Notes: generated by a model from the sequence alone, not told the origin. Numbered from the stretch's first letter, positions 1 through 5,716 are shown. The stretch is DNA of 5,846 nucleotides from Gammaproteobacteria bacterium (GCA_019090565.1 JAHRVS010000300.1:1-5846), one strand, 5' to 3'. Numbers and translations are program-made.

Positions 1-440
1 ATGTGTTTCCTACCGAGCCTCGTAGTAATGACGAAGAGTTCCTTTCAGAGCTTCGAGAATTCGACAACGTCATACTAACGCCACACGTTGGCGGAAGCAC
101 TTTGGAAGCACAAGAAAACATTGGTCAGGAAGTTGCCGACAAGCTGGTTAAATACAGTGACACTGGCGCAACAACCACGTCAGTCAATTTCCCAGAGGTA
201 ACCCTGCCTGCCCACCCAAACAACCACCGACTCTTGCACATTCATAGGAATGTTCCAGGTATTTTGTCTCAAATTAACGAGATATTCTCCGAAAACAACA
301 TCAATATTATGGGGCAGTACCTCATGACCAATGACAAAATTGGCTATGTGGTTATCGATGTTGATGCAGAATACAGTGAGCTGGCAATTAAAAAGCTGAA
401 GGAAATCGAAGGGACAATTAAGGCTCGGGTGTTATTCTAG
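1..440 (+). CDS. serA: D-3-phosphoglycerate dehydrogenase, C-terminal part (5' end outside window)
   Basis: SerA oxidises 3-phosphoglycerate to 3-phosphohydroxypyruvate with NAD+, the first and serine-inhibited step of serine synthesis in the cytoplasm. The window begins inside the gene: the reading frame is open through the left edge, and the GTG at base 3 is an internal Val of the DVFPTEP stretch, not a start. About 145 residues remain of a protein usually near 410. Visible are the end of the catalytic domain, with TPHVGGST carrying the catalytic His (residue 28 of the fragment), then NFPEV and a C-terminal ACT domain (about 76-145). In the ACT domain the HIHRN motif and the later Asn in NNINIMGQ match the serine-binding His/Asn positions known from E. 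coli, so serine feedback control is expected. The linker between the domains reads AHPNNH where E. coli has a Gly-Gly hinge. Identity is very secure. Confidence 0.97.
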   Translation, partial: VFPTEPRSNDEEFLSELREFDNVILTPHVGGSTLEAQENIGQEVADKLVKYSDTGATTTSVNFPEVTLPAHPNNHRLLHIHRNVPGILSQINEIFSENNINIMGQYLMTNDKIGYVVIDVDAEYSELAIKKLKEIEGTIKARVLF

Positions 441-450
441 GTTTGTGCCG

Positions 451-473
451 CTGGGCTTCATGCTTCAGCCCAG
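451..473 (+). terminator. hairpin after serA, possible weak terminator
   Basis: A perfect 7-bp stem, CTGGGCT paired with AGCCCAG across a 9-base loop, begins 10 bases after the serA stop codon. The bases that follow (TCTACTCCCAACC) are not a clean T run, so if this is an intrinsic terminator it is a weak one. Position just after a stop in a convergent gap is the main support. Confidence 0.4.
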
Positions 474-515
474 TCTACTCCCAACCTATTTTCCAGCCGA
501 CCTTCTCCATGAACT

Positions 516-556
516 CTAGGCTGACGGACAAATACAAGAATATCCGCTCAGCCTAG
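516..556 (-). terminator. long imperfect hairpin between serA and elbB, possible elbB terminator
   Basis: Bases 516-528 (CTAGGCTGACGGA) pair with 543-556 (TCCGCTCAGCCTAG) as a 13-bp stem with one bulged C and a 14-base loop. It lies 17 bases beyond the elbB stop. Neither side carries a T tract, so classical intrinsic termination is doubtful. It could act as a 3' end stabiliser for either converging transcript, or help collision-type termination. Confidence 0.35.
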
Positions 557-573
557 CATAGCGTCATAAAAAT

Positions 574-1227
574 TCACTTAAGCATTTCCAATACCGCTAC
601 CACCATTTTGGTGATGCCTGTATGCACATCTTTAATGCGATCTGCCAGCATATAAGCAGGTGTTGTCACCAACTTATTCTTCTCATCAATAACAATGTCA
701 TCCACTGCGCAATTTTGATGTGTCGCCCCCATTTCTACGATTGCCGCCGCTGTTTCTTCATCGTTGCCGATGGTGCATAACACGCCGTCCCCAAAAAGAT
801 TTTTCGACATAACCGGTGAGATACAGGCAAGCCCGACCGGGTGGCCTGCATTATGAATAGCCTGAATGAATATTTGTACTTGCTCATTGACACTCATGCC
901 CGCCCCTTTTAAGGCAAAGTCACAAAGGTTTTTCGCAACACCGAACCCACCCGGCACAATTACCGCGCTGTAATCACCTGGCACAGCATCCACTAGGTCT
1001 AGCACCTTGCCCCGCGCGATACGTGCCGACTCCACTAATACATTGCGCTGCGTATCTTCCTCCTGCCCTGTGAGGTGGTTGATGACGTGCATCTGATTAA
1101 TATTTGGGGCCAAGCACTCGTATTCCACGCCAGCCTGATCAAGCGCCAGTAATACGAAGGTACTTTCGTGTACTTCGCAGCCATCAAACACCCCGCAACC
1201 CGAAAGAATTACAGCTACTTTAGTCAT
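574..1227 (-). CDS. elbB: ElbB, DJ-1/PfpI-family glyoxalase-like protein
   Basis: The product has 217 residues, the same length as E. coli ElbB, and resembles it throughout. Landmarks are VILSGCGVFDG at the N-terminus, HEST (20-23), VINHLTG (48-54), RNVL, VPGGFGVAKNL (91-101), the nucleophile-elbow region LACISPVM with Cys135, CAVDDIVIDE and VTTPAYMLAD (188-196). The family is a class I glutamine-amidotransferase/DJ-1-like fold with weak glyoxalase activity in E. coli; the gene was first named through an effect on isoprenoid (lycopene) yield, and its physiological role is unsettled. I place the start at ATG 1227: AAGGAG at 1238-1233 sits 5 bases before it. The in-frame GTG at 1233, which would add two residues, overlaps that ribosome-binding site. 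The gene converges on serA and diverges from the DUF2914 gene, so it is probably monocistronic. Confidence 0.95.
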   Translation of the reverse strand: MTKVAVILSGCGVFDGCEVHESTFVLLALDQAGVEYECLAPNINQMHVINHLTGQEEDTQRNVLVESARIARGKVLDLVDAVPGDYSAVIVPGGFGVAKNLCDFALKGAGMSVNEQVQIFIQAIHNAGHPVGLACISPVMSKNLFGDGVLCTIGNDEETAAAIVEMGATHQNCAVDDIVIDEKNKLVTTPAYMLADRIKDVHTGITKMVVAVLEMLK

Positions 1228-1232
1228 TATCA

Positions 1233-1238
1233 CTCCTT
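1233..1238 (-). promoter_or_regulatory. ribosome-binding site of elbB
   Basis: On the minus strand AAGGAG is followed by five bases (TGATA) and ATG at 1227. This decides the start in favour of MTKVAV over an upstream GTG that shares the last base of the Shine-Dalgarno motif. Confidence 0.8.
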
Positions 1239-1258
1239 AATTATGTCTCATGCCCTTA

Positions 1259-1272
1259 TGAGTTCAAACTCA
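1259..1272. repeat. 14-bp palindrome upstream of elbB
   Basis: TGAGTTCAAACTCA has 6-bp arms around a 2-base centre and starts 31 bases upstream of the elbB ATG. Its place between the elbB ribosome-binding site and any upstream promoter would suit an operator or a leader hairpin. No known regulator motif is recognised, and a palindrome of this size can arise by chance. Confidence 0.3.
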
Positions 1273-1358
1273 AAGCCTAGATTGAACAAGGGTCCCTATG
1301 GGCTAAACTTTACCGCTAAAATAGCGTGCACGACAAGATTTTTCTCTATTGGAATCAC

Positions 1359-1397
1359 ATCAGCCTATTGTCACCTTTTCGAAAACAATCAGCCTAT
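1359..1397. repeat. 10-bp direct repeat in the divergent spacer
   Basis: ATCAGCCTAT occurs exactly twice, at 1359-1368 and 1388-1397, 29 bases apart start to start. Between the copies is the self-complementary TTTTCGAAAA (1376-1385). The second copy ends 24 bases before the TATAAT box, abutting where a -35 element would be, which is a usual place for an activator site. The binding role is inferred from geometry only. Confidence 0.4.
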
Positions 1398-1421
1398 AAG
1401 GTTTTCTAACAAATCGTGGTG

Positions 1422-1427
1422 TATAAT
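1422..1427 (+). promoter_or_regulatory. -10 box of the DUF2914 gene promoter
   Basis: A perfect TATAAT lies 42 bases before the ATG at 1470. No convincing -35 hexamer is found 16-18 bases upstream (the region reads AAGGTTTTC), so the promoter would be weak alone or activator-assisted. Transcription would start near 1434, giving a leader of about 35 bases. Confidence 0.5.
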
Positions 1428-1457
1428 TGACCATATGATTAAAAATCAAGGACTAAA

Positions 1458-1461
1458 GAGG
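1458..1461 (+). promoter_or_regulatory. ribosome-binding site of the DUF2914 gene
   Basis: GAGG, within AAAGAGG, lies 8 bases before the ATG at 1470. An out-of-frame ATG at 1466 is too close to this motif to be preferred, so the start at 1470 is well supported. Confidence 0.65.
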
Positions 1462-1469
1462 CTGGATGC

Positions 1470-2180
1470 ATGAGTAAAGACAATTTAACAATCCGCATTG
1501 CCATCAGTAAACCCGAACCCGAGATTGCCACCAAAGAACAGAAATCCCTAGGTCCTTTGCTTTTGGGAGCCCTGCTAGTGCCCATCTTGGCAGCAGTAGT
1601 GGCTTATCAGACTCTTACCCCGTCGCAAACTATGACCACCGAGATTGTCGCCACTTACCCACCAAGCGAACCGGAGCCTCACTCATCAACAACCCAAGGC
1701 GCTGTCACGAGCGTACCGCAGCGCGACGTTATTCAATCAAAAAAAATAGCTACTGCCACAAGCTTCCCCGCAACCTTGCACGCGGGCTCAACAGGCATCG
1801 TTAAAACAGACAACACGCTTCCTCCACCAATACTTGCTCAAGCCCTGCCCCCCTTTCTCCAGCGCGCAAAACTCAGCACGGGCATCAATAAACGGGAACC
1901 TACAAGCGAACTTTCATCACAAGTACAGCTTGATGCTTTACCTGAAAGCCGCCTTTACATGTTTACAGAGTTACGCGGGAAGTCAGGACAAACGATTCAC
2001 CATCGATGGCGCTACAAAGACCAAGTCATGGCAGATGTCCCCATGAAAATAGGGGGCGACCACTGGCGTTGCTATTCCAGCAAACGTGTCAGCGAGAAAT
2101 ATCTGGGCGAATGGGTCGTTGAAATCACCGATGACCGAGGCGAGGTGCTCTATAAACAATCGATTATGCTAAACGGCTAG
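1470..2180 (+). CDS. single-pass membrane protein with C-terminal DUF2914-like domain
   Basis: The product has 236 residues in three parts. A short charged N-terminus (1-26) precedes one hydrophobic segment, about 27-47 (LGPLLLGALLVPILAAVVAY). No signal-peptidase site is obvious, so it should be an anchored N-in protein with its bulk in the periplasm. Residues about 50-155 form a Pro/Ser/Thr-rich, low-complexity linker. Residues about 160-234 resemble DUF2914: RLYMFTEL, then HHRWRYKDQ, VPMKIGGDHWRCYSSK and GEWVVEITDDRGEVLY. This Trp/Arg-rich, beta-type domain has no established function that I know of. The single Cys is residue 201. The gene is divergent from elbB and ends 8 bases from the end of the exonuclease gene, so it is probably transcribed alone. 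The domain call comes from remembered motif shape; the envelope location is inferred. Confidence 0.8.
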   Translation: MSKDNLTIRIAISKPEPEIATKEQKSLGPLLLGALLVPILAAVVAYQTLTPSQTMTTEIVATYPPSEPEPHSSTTQGAVTSVPQRDVIQSKKIATATSFPATLHAGSTGIVKTDNTLPPPILAQALPPFLQRAKLSTGINKREPTSELSSQVQLDALPESRLYMFTELRGKSGQTIHHRWRYKDQVMADVPMKIGGDHWRCYSSKRVSEKYLGEWVVEITDDRGEVLYKQSIMLNG

Positions 2181-2188
2181 CAAGTAGT

Positions 2189-2701
2189 TTATGAGGCACC
2201 GGAAGAAAATGCTGATGTGCGTTCAAAAATAGTTTGAATCAACAGCGCATCGCTGCTTGCGCGATGCCGCTGCAAGGCCAGCTCTTCCCGCACCGATTCT
2301 TTGGTGGCATCCCAGGTGTCTAACTGGCTCTCTGTCAGAATTTTCCGCAAAGTCTCCACTCTGAAACCCTGAATTAACTCTGCCGCATCATAAAGCTTGC
2401 CGATCCAGCTCGAATCAAACCCCCATGCATCACTGTATACCAACTGCCCTACCAGGATTTCATTTAAACACTCGGCGACTTCGCCCACAGACCTGCCTTT
2501 ATCCTCTAGCAGCTCTTTACTTATACCGTGCAAAGACTCTGCCTTCTTGTCCCAATGTGTCCACTCAGGTTCGGGCTTAATCAAATAACAGTGTGTGGTA
2601 TGGTCATTCAAGGCAACGCCGATTTCTATCGGATAGCTCCCCCTACCGAAACCCGAAGCTTCTACATCTATAATTACCGGGACCCTATCTTGACCTGACA
2701 T
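2189..2701 (-). CDS. DEDDh-type 3'-5' exonuclease (DnaQ-like fold), substrate unknown
   Basis: The 170-residue product carries all DEDDh metal-binding motifs. IIDVEASG gives Asp12 and Glu14 (Exo I), SDAWGFDSSWI gives Asp96 (Exo II), and HRASSDA gives His146 and Asp151 (Exo III, with the five-residue spacing seen in the polymerase III epsilon subunit). LHGIS (57-61) is also typical of the fold. Such enzymes remove nucleotides from 3' ends of DNA or RNA using two metal ions. It lacks the diagnostic sequence of oligoribonuclease and is shorter than epsilon, so it is best called a stand-alone exonuclease. The start at 2701 has GAAGG 12 bases upstream, a rather long spacing. The gene lies 74 bases downstream of rnr on the same strand, with a hairpin between, and may be cotranscribed with it. 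Its end faces the DUF2914 gene end across 8 bases. Confidence 0.85.
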   Translation of the reverse strand: MSGQDRVPVIIDVEASGFGRGSYPIEIGVALNDHTTHCYLIKPEPEWTHWDKKAESLHGISKELLEDKGRSVGEVAECLNEILVGQLVYSDAWGFDSSWIGKLYDAAELIQGFRVETLRKILTESQLDTWDATKESVREELALQRHRASSDALLIQTIFERTSAFSSGAS

Positions 2702-2728
2702 GTTGGTAAAACACCTTCACACAAATGA

Positions 2729-2747
2729 AGCAGCGAGAAACGCTGCT
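2729..2747 (-). terminator. hairpin between rnr and the exonuclease gene
   Basis: AGCAGCG and CGCTGCT form a perfect 7-bp GC-rich stem with a 5-base loop, 28 bases after the rnr stop. Read in the rnr direction, the following bases are TCATTTGTGTG, not a proper U tract. It may be a partial terminator that lets some transcription into the exonuclease gene, or a 3'-end stabiliser for rnr mRNA. Confidence 0.4.
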
Positions 2748-2775
2748 GTACTTTTCACGATAGGCTATTTATGCC

Positions 2776-5460
2776 TTATTTTCCTGTGACTTTTTTCACA
2801 GACTGGGACTTTTGCGAACCAGCGCGAGACTTACCCGCTGGCTTTTTCTTCTTTTTATTCCCTGGGCCCGCTTTAGGCGCACCATCTGGAGCCTTTCTGC
2901 TTGGGCTCTTTTTAGTCACCGCCGTTTTAGTTACTGGCTTTTTAGCTGTTGTTTTTTTTGATGGTGAGTTTTTAGTTGCATTTTTTTTAGCTGGCTTTCT
3001 AGTAGAAGATGCCTTTTTAGATACATCCTTTTTTGTTGTTGCCTTATCAACCGGTGGGTGATCGAGCACTGCTTTTTTGCTGCGCCGCCTCTTTTTTGCC
3101 GCTCCTGACTTGGCTCCTGATTTAATCGATCGCTCTGTTTTGCGGGCGCCATTCACCTGCCCAGCATGCCTCGCGGGGCCTTTTTTTCCTTTTTTCGATG
3201 ATCGTTTCCCTGGTGTACTTTCTTCCAGTTCAAAGTCAATTTTGCGGTCATCCAGGTTTACCCCTGCTACCCTCACCGTAACGGCGTCAGCCAGCCGAAA
3301 GCGTCGCCCACTGTGCTCCCCATCTAAGCTATGGGTCGTGGCATTAAAATGGTAGTAATCATTTTCCAGGTTGGAAATATGCACCAAGCCTTCAACATAC
3401 ACGCCATTTAAACGAACAAAAAAGCCAAAACCTGTCACCGCGCAAATAATGCCTTCGTAGGTATCCCCCACTCGATCAAGCATAAACTCACATTTCAACC
3501 AATCATCCACATCACGGGTTGCCGCATCGGCGCGCCGCTCGGAATCAGACAGGACCACGCCTAGCTCAACCATTTCCTTGTCACCGTAAGGAAGGTGCTC
3601 TGCCTTAGCTAGCCGGCCTGCGCCCTTTACCCGCTCCACATGACTTGACTCAACTCGAGAGCGAATCAGATAGCGTAACGCTCGATGGAGAAGTAAATCA
3701 GGATAACGACGAATCGGCGAAGTGAAGTGGGCGTAACTGCTGTAGGCCAAACCAAAGTGACCCTTATTCTCAGGGCTGTAAATGGCCTGCTTCATTGAAC
3801 GAAGCATAACGGTCTGCACTAGGTCTTGTTCGGCACTGCCTTTTAAATCGCTGAGCAAGCTTTGATAATCTCCGGGGGCCGGCTTAGTCTTACCCTCTAG
3901 CGAGCGGCCCATACTGTTAAGAAACTCCCGAAGCTTAGTGACCTTTTCTTCATTCGGCACCTCGTGCACCCGAAACAACCCTGGTAAGGCATGCTTTTCC
4001 AAAAAGCGGGCCGCGGCCACGTTGGCGCATAACATACATTCTTCGATGATTTTATGGGCATCATTTCGATGCACGGGAACAATTTTTTCGATTTTGCGGT
4101 TTTCACCAAAAACGATGCGTGTTTCAGTGGTATCAAAGTCAATCGCACCGCGTTGTTCACGGCTCACCCTGAGTACATGATAAAGGTCGTGCAATTCCTC
4201 TAAACAGGGCCGTATGCCTGGATAGTCAGAATCAAAGCTGGCCTTTTCTGCTTTTTTCCCCTCCAGCATCGCTCCCACTTGGGTATAGGTTAAACGGGCT
4301 TTGGAGTTCATCACCCCTTCGTAAAACTTGTAACGACTTAGCCGACCGGCGGCACTTACACGCATTTCGCAGACCATGCATAGGCGATCGACATGGGGAT
4401 TTAGGGAGCACAAGCCATTAGACAATACCTCGGGCAGCATCGGTATAACCCGCTCAGGGAAATAGACCGAGGTACCACGGTGCACCGCCTCTTGGTCGAG
4501 CGCAGAATGAGGCAGAACATAATGGGAAACATCGGCAATAGCCACCAGCAAACGCCAACCCCCACCGCGCATTTTTTCACAATAAACCGCATCGTCAAAG
4601 TCTCTCGCGTCTTCACCATCAATCGTAACAAGAGGCGTATCTCGCAAGTCAACGCGTGTTTCCTTGGCTTTTTCAGGCACCTCTTTGGAAAATGCTTTAA
4701 TTTCCTTCAACACCGTATGTGGCCACTCGTTAGGAATACCGTGAGCACGAATCGCTACATCGATTTCCATACCCGGCGCCATGTGCTCGCCCATCACCTC
4801 TTTGATAGCACCTCTCGCTGGCGCTCGGAATGTTGGTTGTTCAGTAATGGATACAACCACAAACTGCCCCGTGGTGGCACCATGCAAGTCATCCTCATTA
4901 ACCAAAATCGTATTGGTAATTCGCTTATTGTCAGGCATTACCACATATGAACCGGGTCCGCTCTGCAAACGCCCCACCACTTCGGAAGTATTTCGCTCTA
5001 TCACTTCGGCGATAACGCCTTCCCTACGCCCTTTTCTGTCAACGCCGCGAACGCGCGCCAACACACGGTCGCCATCAAAAACACCCTTCATCTGACCCGG
5101 TGACAAAAATAAATCACTACTACTGTCATCAGGCACCATAAAACCAAAGCCATCTCTGTGCCCCAGTATTCGCCCAACTACTAAATCTACTTTATCAACA
5201 GGCGCATAAGCACCACGACGCAGACAAATCACCTGCCCATCACGCTCCATCGCACGCATACGACGACGCAATGCTTCTAGCTGATCATCGCTAGTCAAAT
5301 TTAAGGCCGCAGCAACTTCCCATTGGTGTTGCGGGACACCCACTTTATCAAGATGAGCAAGAATAAATTCCCGACTGGGGATCGGGTTCTCATATTTGTT
5401 CGCCTCTCGCTTTGCGTGGGGGTCTTTCACACCGGAAGCGGAGGGTTTTCTTTTCGTCAT
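2776..5460 (-). CDS. rnr: Ribonuclease R with an extended basic C-terminal tail
   Basis: RNase R is a processive 3'-to-5' exoribonuclease that degrades structured RNA in mRNA decay, rRNA quality control and trans-translation. The 894 residues show the full domain order: N-terminal helix-turn-helix (about 25-88, NPIPSREFILAHL), cold-shock domains (about 92-260, starting VVGRILGHRDGFGF), and the RNB catalytic domain. The metal-binding DGEDARDFDD (281-290) has Asp281, Asp287, Asp289 and Asp290 all present. TSVYFPERVIPMLPE (330-344) and HFTSPIRRYPD (578-588) are intact; the S1 domain is about 664-747. Residues 748-894 are a Lys/Arg-rich tail much longer than in E. coli RNase R (813 residues in total). 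Start ATG 5460 gives an N-terminus that aligns with E. coli, but the upstream Shine-Dalgarno (TTAGG, 9 bases away) is weak. It is divergent from tRNA-Leu and followed by a DEDDh exonuclease gene, not the frequent rlmB. Confidence 0.98.
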   Translation of the reverse strand: MTKRKPSASGVKDPHAKREANKYENPIPSREFILAHLDKVGVPQHQWEVAAALNLTSDDQLEALRRRMRAMERDGQVICLRRGAYAPVDKVDLVVGRILGHRDGFGFMVPDDSSSDLFLSPGQMKGVFDGDRVLARVRGVDRKGRREGVIAEVIERNTSEVVGRLQSGPGSYVVMPDNKRITNTILVNEDDLHGATTGQFVVVSITEQPTFRAPARGAIKEVMGEHMAPGMEIDVAIRAHGIPNEWPHTVLKEIKAFSKEVPEKAKETRVDLRDTPLVTIDGEDARDFDDAVYCEKMRGGGWRLLVAIADVSHYVLPHSALDQEAVHRGTSVYFPERVIPMLPEVLSNGLCSLNPHVDRLCMVCEMRVSAAGRLSRYKFYEGVMNSKARLTYTQVGAMLEGKKAEKASFDSDYPGIRPCLEELHDLYHVLRVSREQRGAIDFDTTETRIVFGENRKIEKIVPVHRNDAHKIIEECMLCANVAAARFLEKHALPGLFRVHEVPNEEKVTKLREFLNSMGRSLEGKTKPAPGDYQSLLSDLKGSAEQDLVQTVMLRSMKQAIYSPENKGHFGLAYSSYAHFTSPIRRYPDLLLHRALRYLIRSRVESSHVERVKGAGRLAKAEHLPYGDKEMVELGVVLSDSERRADAATRDVDDWLKCEFMLDRVGDTYEGIICAVTGFGFFVRLNGVYVEGLVHISNLENDYYHFNATTHSLDGEHSGRRFRLADAVTVRVAGVNLDDRKIDFELEESTPGKRSSKKGKKGPARHAGQVNGARKTERSIKSGAKSGAAKKRRRSKKAVLDHPPVDKATTKKDVSKKASSTRKPAKKNATKNSPSKKTTAKKPVTKTAVTKKSPSRKAPDGAPKAGPGNKKKKKPAGKSRAGSQKSQSVKKVTGK

Positions 5461-5512
5461 GTTTTCATGCCTAAATGGGTGAGGCTAAGGGGTTTTGTGA
5501 GCAAGCAGGGCT

Positions 5513-5527
5513 TAGAGATCCTCTCTA
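5513..5527 (-). other. small hairpin in the rnr leader
   Basis: On the minus strand TAGAGA and TCTCTA form a 6-bp stem with a 3-base loop, about 53 bases before the rnr ATG and within the probable 5' untranslated region. It is short and AT/GA-rich, so it may be incidental. Confidence 0.25.
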
Positions 5528-5559
5528 GGACTCTATTCATTCTAACCGAATTTCAATAT

Positions 5560-5588
5560 GTTATAGGATAATATCAAAGATTAATCAG
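5560..5588 (-). promoter_or_regulatory. possible rnr promoter
   Basis: On the minus strand TATAAC (5565-5560, five of six consensus bases) follows a poor -35 CTGATT (5588-5583) at 17 bases. TATTAT at 5573-5568 is an alternative -10, also without a good -35. Transcription from the first would leave a leader of roughly 90 bases. The AT-rich context supports a promoter here; the exact boxes are uncertain. Confidence 0.35.
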
Positions 5589-5603
5589 CTAAAAGACAGA
5601 TAT

Positions 5604-5619
5604 CCCAAAGAGTTTTGGG
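5604..5619. repeat. inverted repeat between the divergent promoters
   Basis: CCCAAA and TTTGGG form a perfect 6-bp stem around a 4-base loop (GAGT). It lies upstream of the likely rnr promoter, so it is not in the rnr leader. Neither flank looks like a terminator T run. Confidence 0.35.
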
Positions 5620-5630
5620 GAGCAGGAGCC

Positions 5631-5650
5631 CTCTATCCATTAAAATAGAG
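5631..5650. repeat. second inverted repeat between the divergent promoters
   Basis: CTCTAT and ATAGAG form a perfect 6-bp stem with an 8-base loop, 11 bases from the previous hairpin. It is AT-rich and of unknown role; protein binding or chance are both possible. Confidence 0.3.
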
Positions 5651-5690
5651 AAAGGGAAACAACGCCAATCGTGCATTGTACGCCACAGGA

Positions 5691-5716
5691 GGCGCTGAGA
5701 TTGACAATTCAGCGCC
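5691..5716. repeat. inverted repeat centred on the tRNA-Leu -35 box, operator-like
   Basis: GGCGCTGA (5691-5698) and TCAGCGCC (5709-5716) are perfect 8-bp complementary arms separated by 10 bases. The spacer contains a nested ATTG-A-CAAT inverted repeat, and the -35 hexamer TTGACA (5701-5706) sits in its centre. A protein bound here would cover the -35 box. No known regulator consensus is recognised. Confidence 0.55.

Noticed and set aside
1240..1267. Promoter-like TTGAAC, 16 bases, CATAAT in front of elbB
   Set aside because: The start of transcription would fall inside the Shine-Dalgarno motif, leaving a leader of about six bases, which does not fit the strong ribosome-binding site.
1307..1336. 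Promoter-like TTGTCG, 18 bases, TAAAGT on the minus strand for elbB
   Set aside because: Only four of six matches in each box, with non-ideal spacing; it is plausible but not strong enough to list as a feature.
1168..1473. Plus-strand open frame of 101 codons across the elbB start and the divergent spacer
   Set aside because: It overlaps the elbB N-terminus and the promoter region, has an unconvincing composition, and overlaps the well-supported start of the next gene.
2771..3061. Plus-strand open frame of 96 codons rich in Phe, Leu and Val, resembling a membrane protein
   Set aside because: It is the antisense of the Lys-rich rnr tail; AAA/AAG codons read backwards give Phe and Leu. It has no supporting ribosome-binding site and lies wholly within rnr.
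2931..3152. Minus-strand +1-frame open stretch of 73 codons within the rnr tail
   Set aside because: It is a by-product of repetitive Lys codons; no ribosome-binding site was found and the product would be low-complexity.
4480..4950. Plus-strand open frame of 156 codons
   Set aside because: It lies wholly antisense to the conserved catalytic region of rnr, and its translation resembles no family I recognise.
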